64,000 bases of DNA from Exilibacterium tricleocarpae (GTDB lineage: Bacteria > Pseudomonadota > Gammaproteobacteria > Pseudomonadales > Cellvibrionaceae). Positions within the stretch are counted from its first letter, which is position 1, and every line of letters starts with the position of its first letter. Location: contig NZ_ML660092.1 in NCBI RefSeq assembly GCF_007004655.1, positions 292,546 to 356,545 of the forward strand. Direction: 5' to 3'. Below, one piece after another: positions 62,675 to 64,000 of the stretch. The notes beneath the pieces are model-generated. The model saw only the letters and a list, made by a program, of their open reading frames with translations. It was not told the DNA's origin and made no database searches. The translations under genes and the position numbers were made by a program.

Positions 62675-63661
62675 ATGCGTTTTATCGCTATCACCGAGTT
62701 TGGTGGGCCTGAGGTACTGCAGGTGCGGGAAACCGCCGAGCCCCGGCCCGGACCCGCTGAGGTATTGATTCGCGTGATCGCGGCGGGTGTCAACCGCCCG
62801 GACGTGGTCCAGCGCCGGGGGTTCTATCCGGCGCCGCCGGGTGCCTCGCCGATCCCCGGACTGGAAGTTGCCGGTGAGGTGGTCGAGGCGGGCGCAGAGG
62901 TCAGCCAATGGCGGCCGGGCGATCGGGTGTGTGCCCTGGCCAACGGCGGCGGCTACGCCGAAAGAGTGGCGGTGCCCGCGGCCCAGTGCCTGCCGATCCC
63001 GTCCGGCTTGTCGCCGGCGCAGGCGGCGGCCCTGCCCGAAACCTGTTTTACGGTCTGGACCAATGTCTTTGATCGGGCCGGCCTGCAGCCCGGCGAGAGC
63101 TTTCTGGTGCACGGTGGCTCCAGCGGTATCGGCACCACCGCCATCCAGATGGCGAAGGCGCTGGGCGCGCAGGTTTTCACCACCGCCGGCAGCGCCGGTA
63201 AGTGTCGCGCCTGCGAGGAACTGGGGGCGACACTCGCCGTTAACTACCGGGAAGCGGACTTTGTGGAACCGCTGAAGGCGGCGACCGACCAGCGCGGCGT
63301 CGATGTGATCCTCGATATGGTGGGGGGCGATTATGTTGCCCGCAATATCGAACTGGCGGCGGTTGACGGGCGCATTGTCAATATTGCTTTTTTACGGGGC
63401 TCTGAGGTGGAACTGAATTTGTTGCCGGTGATGCTTAAACGGTTGACGCTGTCCGGTTCCACACTGCGGCCGCAGTCGCCGCAACGCAAGGCGGCGATTG
63501 CAGCCAGCCTTGCCGCCAAGGTCTGGCCGCTGATCGAACAGGGGCAGATCAAACCCGTTATCGCCGCCGAGTTTCCGCTGGAGGAGGCGCAGGCGGCCCA
63601 CCGCCTGATGGAGTCCAGCCAGCATATCGGCAAGATTGTGCTGCAGGTCGGAGAGCCTTGA
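62675..63661 (+). CDS. NAD(P)H:quinone oxidoreductase (zeta-crystallin/PIG3-like)
   Basis: 328 residues from the ATG at 62675 (GAGG upstream); TTG at 62669 is rejected. FGGPEVLQVRETAEPRPGPA, AAGVNRPDVVQRRGFYPAPP, PGLEVAGEVVEAGAEVSQWR, FLVHGGSSGIGTTAIQMAKA (NADPH site) and QRGVDVILDMVGGDYVARNI fit the MDR quinone-oxidoreductase family, which lacks zinc ligands. Substrate unknown. Stop codon is 1 bp before the next ATG. Confidence 0.92.
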   Translation: MRFIAITEFGGPEVLQVRETAEPRPGPAEVLIRVIAAGVNRPDVVQRRGFYPAPPGASPIPGLEVAGEVVEAGAEVSQWRPGDRVCALANGGGYAERVAVPAAQCLPIPSGLSPAQAAALPETCFTVWTNVFDRAGLQPGESFLVHGGSSGIGTTAIQMAKALGAQVFTTAGSAGKCRACEELGATLAVNYREADFVEPLKAATDQRGVDVILDMVGGDYVARNIELAAVDGRIVNIAFLRGSEVELNLLPVMLKRLTLSGSTLRPQSPQRKAAIAASLAAKVWPLIEQGQIKPVIAAEFPLEEAQAAHRLMESSQHIGKIVLQVGEP

Positions 63662-63662
63662 G

Positions 63663-64000
63663 ATGAGCGGCAAGCGGTCGCGCCCGCTCGATGGCGTGCG
63701 GGTAATTGAATTGGGACAGTTACTGGCGGGGCCTTTTGCCGGTGCGCTGCTCGCCTATTTCGGTGCCGAAGTCATCAAGGTGGAGCCGCCCGGCGGCGGC
63801 GATCCGATTCGCGGCTGGCGGGAGCTGGATAACGGCACATCGCTGTGGTGGCGCAGTCTCGGGCGCAATAAAAAATCCGTGACCATCGATTTGCGGGAGC
63901 CGGCCGGGCGCGAGTTGGTCAAACAACTCGCCGCCGGCGCCGATATCGTGATTGAAAACTTTCGCCCGGGGGTGGTGGAGAATTGGGGCCTCGGGCCGCA
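63663..64000 (+). CDS. CaiB/BaiF family CoA-transferase (3' end outside window)
   Basis: First 112 codons only. ATG at 63663. GVRVIELGQLLAGPFAGALL, AYFGAEVIKVEPPGGGDPIR, NKKSVTIDLREPAGRELVKQ and IVIENFRPGVVENWGLG match the family III (Frc/CaiB) N-terminus. Such enzymes move CoA between organic acids. It is translated after the quinone oxidoreductase, so the two may share a catabolic pathway. Confidence 0.93.
   Translation, partial: MSGKRSRPLDGVRVIELGQLLAGPFAGALLAYFGAEVIKVEPPGGGDPIRGWRELDNGTSLWWRSLGRNKKSVTIDLREPAGRELVKQLAAGADIVIENFRPGVVENWGLGP

Overview
The window looks like a chromosomal segment of a free-living gammaproteobacterium, most likely in the Pseudomonadales/Cellvibrionales area. 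This is inferred from gene order and protein families: pilA diverging from pilB-pilC-pilD-coaE-yacG, an ampD-ampE pair with ampG close by, a DUF1631 protein, a class I Fe-S fumarase, groESL behind a sigma-32-type promoter, and a sigma-54-type promoter in front of pilA. Most of the window is moderately GC-rich. The 2.7-10.2 kb segment is clearly more AT-rich. No tRNA, rRNA, CRISPR array or intact transposase was seen.

Layout. (1) 1-10.3 kb is an accessory RHS/YD-repeat island: the end of one RHS reading frame, a second RHS gene with its own signal peptide that continues where the first stops, a Sel1-repeat protein, a small glycine-tailed protein, gene debris, then a complete 1684-residue secreted RHS protein and a small possible partner gene. 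A ~108 bp direct repeat flanks the second RHS unit, and both RHS C-terminal tips carry paired CX3C motifs. (2) 10.3-15.8 kb holds yacG, coaE, pilD, pilC and pilB, divergent from the major pilin pilA. (3) 16-20.7 kb is a probable pilin or surface glycosylation block: a TMTC-like GT-C/TPR protein, a polyprenyl-phosphate sugar synthase, a second GT2 enzyme and a flippase-like membrane protein. Convergent to it, 20.7-25.9 kb is a tight operon making a CDP-activated 6-deoxysugar, probably C-methylated. (4) 26-38.4 kb holds nadC, a retropepsin-like protease, a DUF1631 protein, ampDE, an unusual TetR regulator, yajQ, an ABC-2 exporter with ampG, and an alkyltransferase-like protein. (5) 38.5-53.3 kb is mostly core genes: a DUF481 protein, fxsA, groESL, sodB, a Urate_ox_N-type membrane protein, a coiled-coil protein, a Lar-like zinc ribbon, fumarase, a diguanylate cyclase, a YdcH protein, sbcB, a DUF2971 protein and pyrB. 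(6) 53.6-64 kb holds an EF-hand protein, a REC-GGGEF-REC regulator, a kynureninase-like PLP enzyme, an acyltransferase, a porin, mobA, pdxH, a quinone oxidoreductase and the start of a CoA-transferase.

How it fits together. The PilB/PilC/PilD/PilA set is the core of type IV pilus assembly. The glycosylation genes immediately behind pilA, with the nucleotide-sugar operon facing them, suggest pilin or cell-surface glycan decoration. AmpD, AmpE and AmpG belong to peptidoglycan recycling. Two GGDEF proteins, YajQ and the DUF1631 protein point to cyclic-di-GMP-type control of the surface lifestyle.

The most unusual global feature is in the spacers. At least eight intergenic gaps contain arrays or pairs of short degenerate tandem repeats, each with its own unit length (13, 14, 17, 19, about 20 or 24 bp) and its own sequence. 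Similar expansions occur inside a TetR gene, an EF-hand gene and the DUF1631 gene. The RHS region (split RHS, twin-CX3C tips, inserted SPRY-like domain) is the best candidate for an undescribed system.
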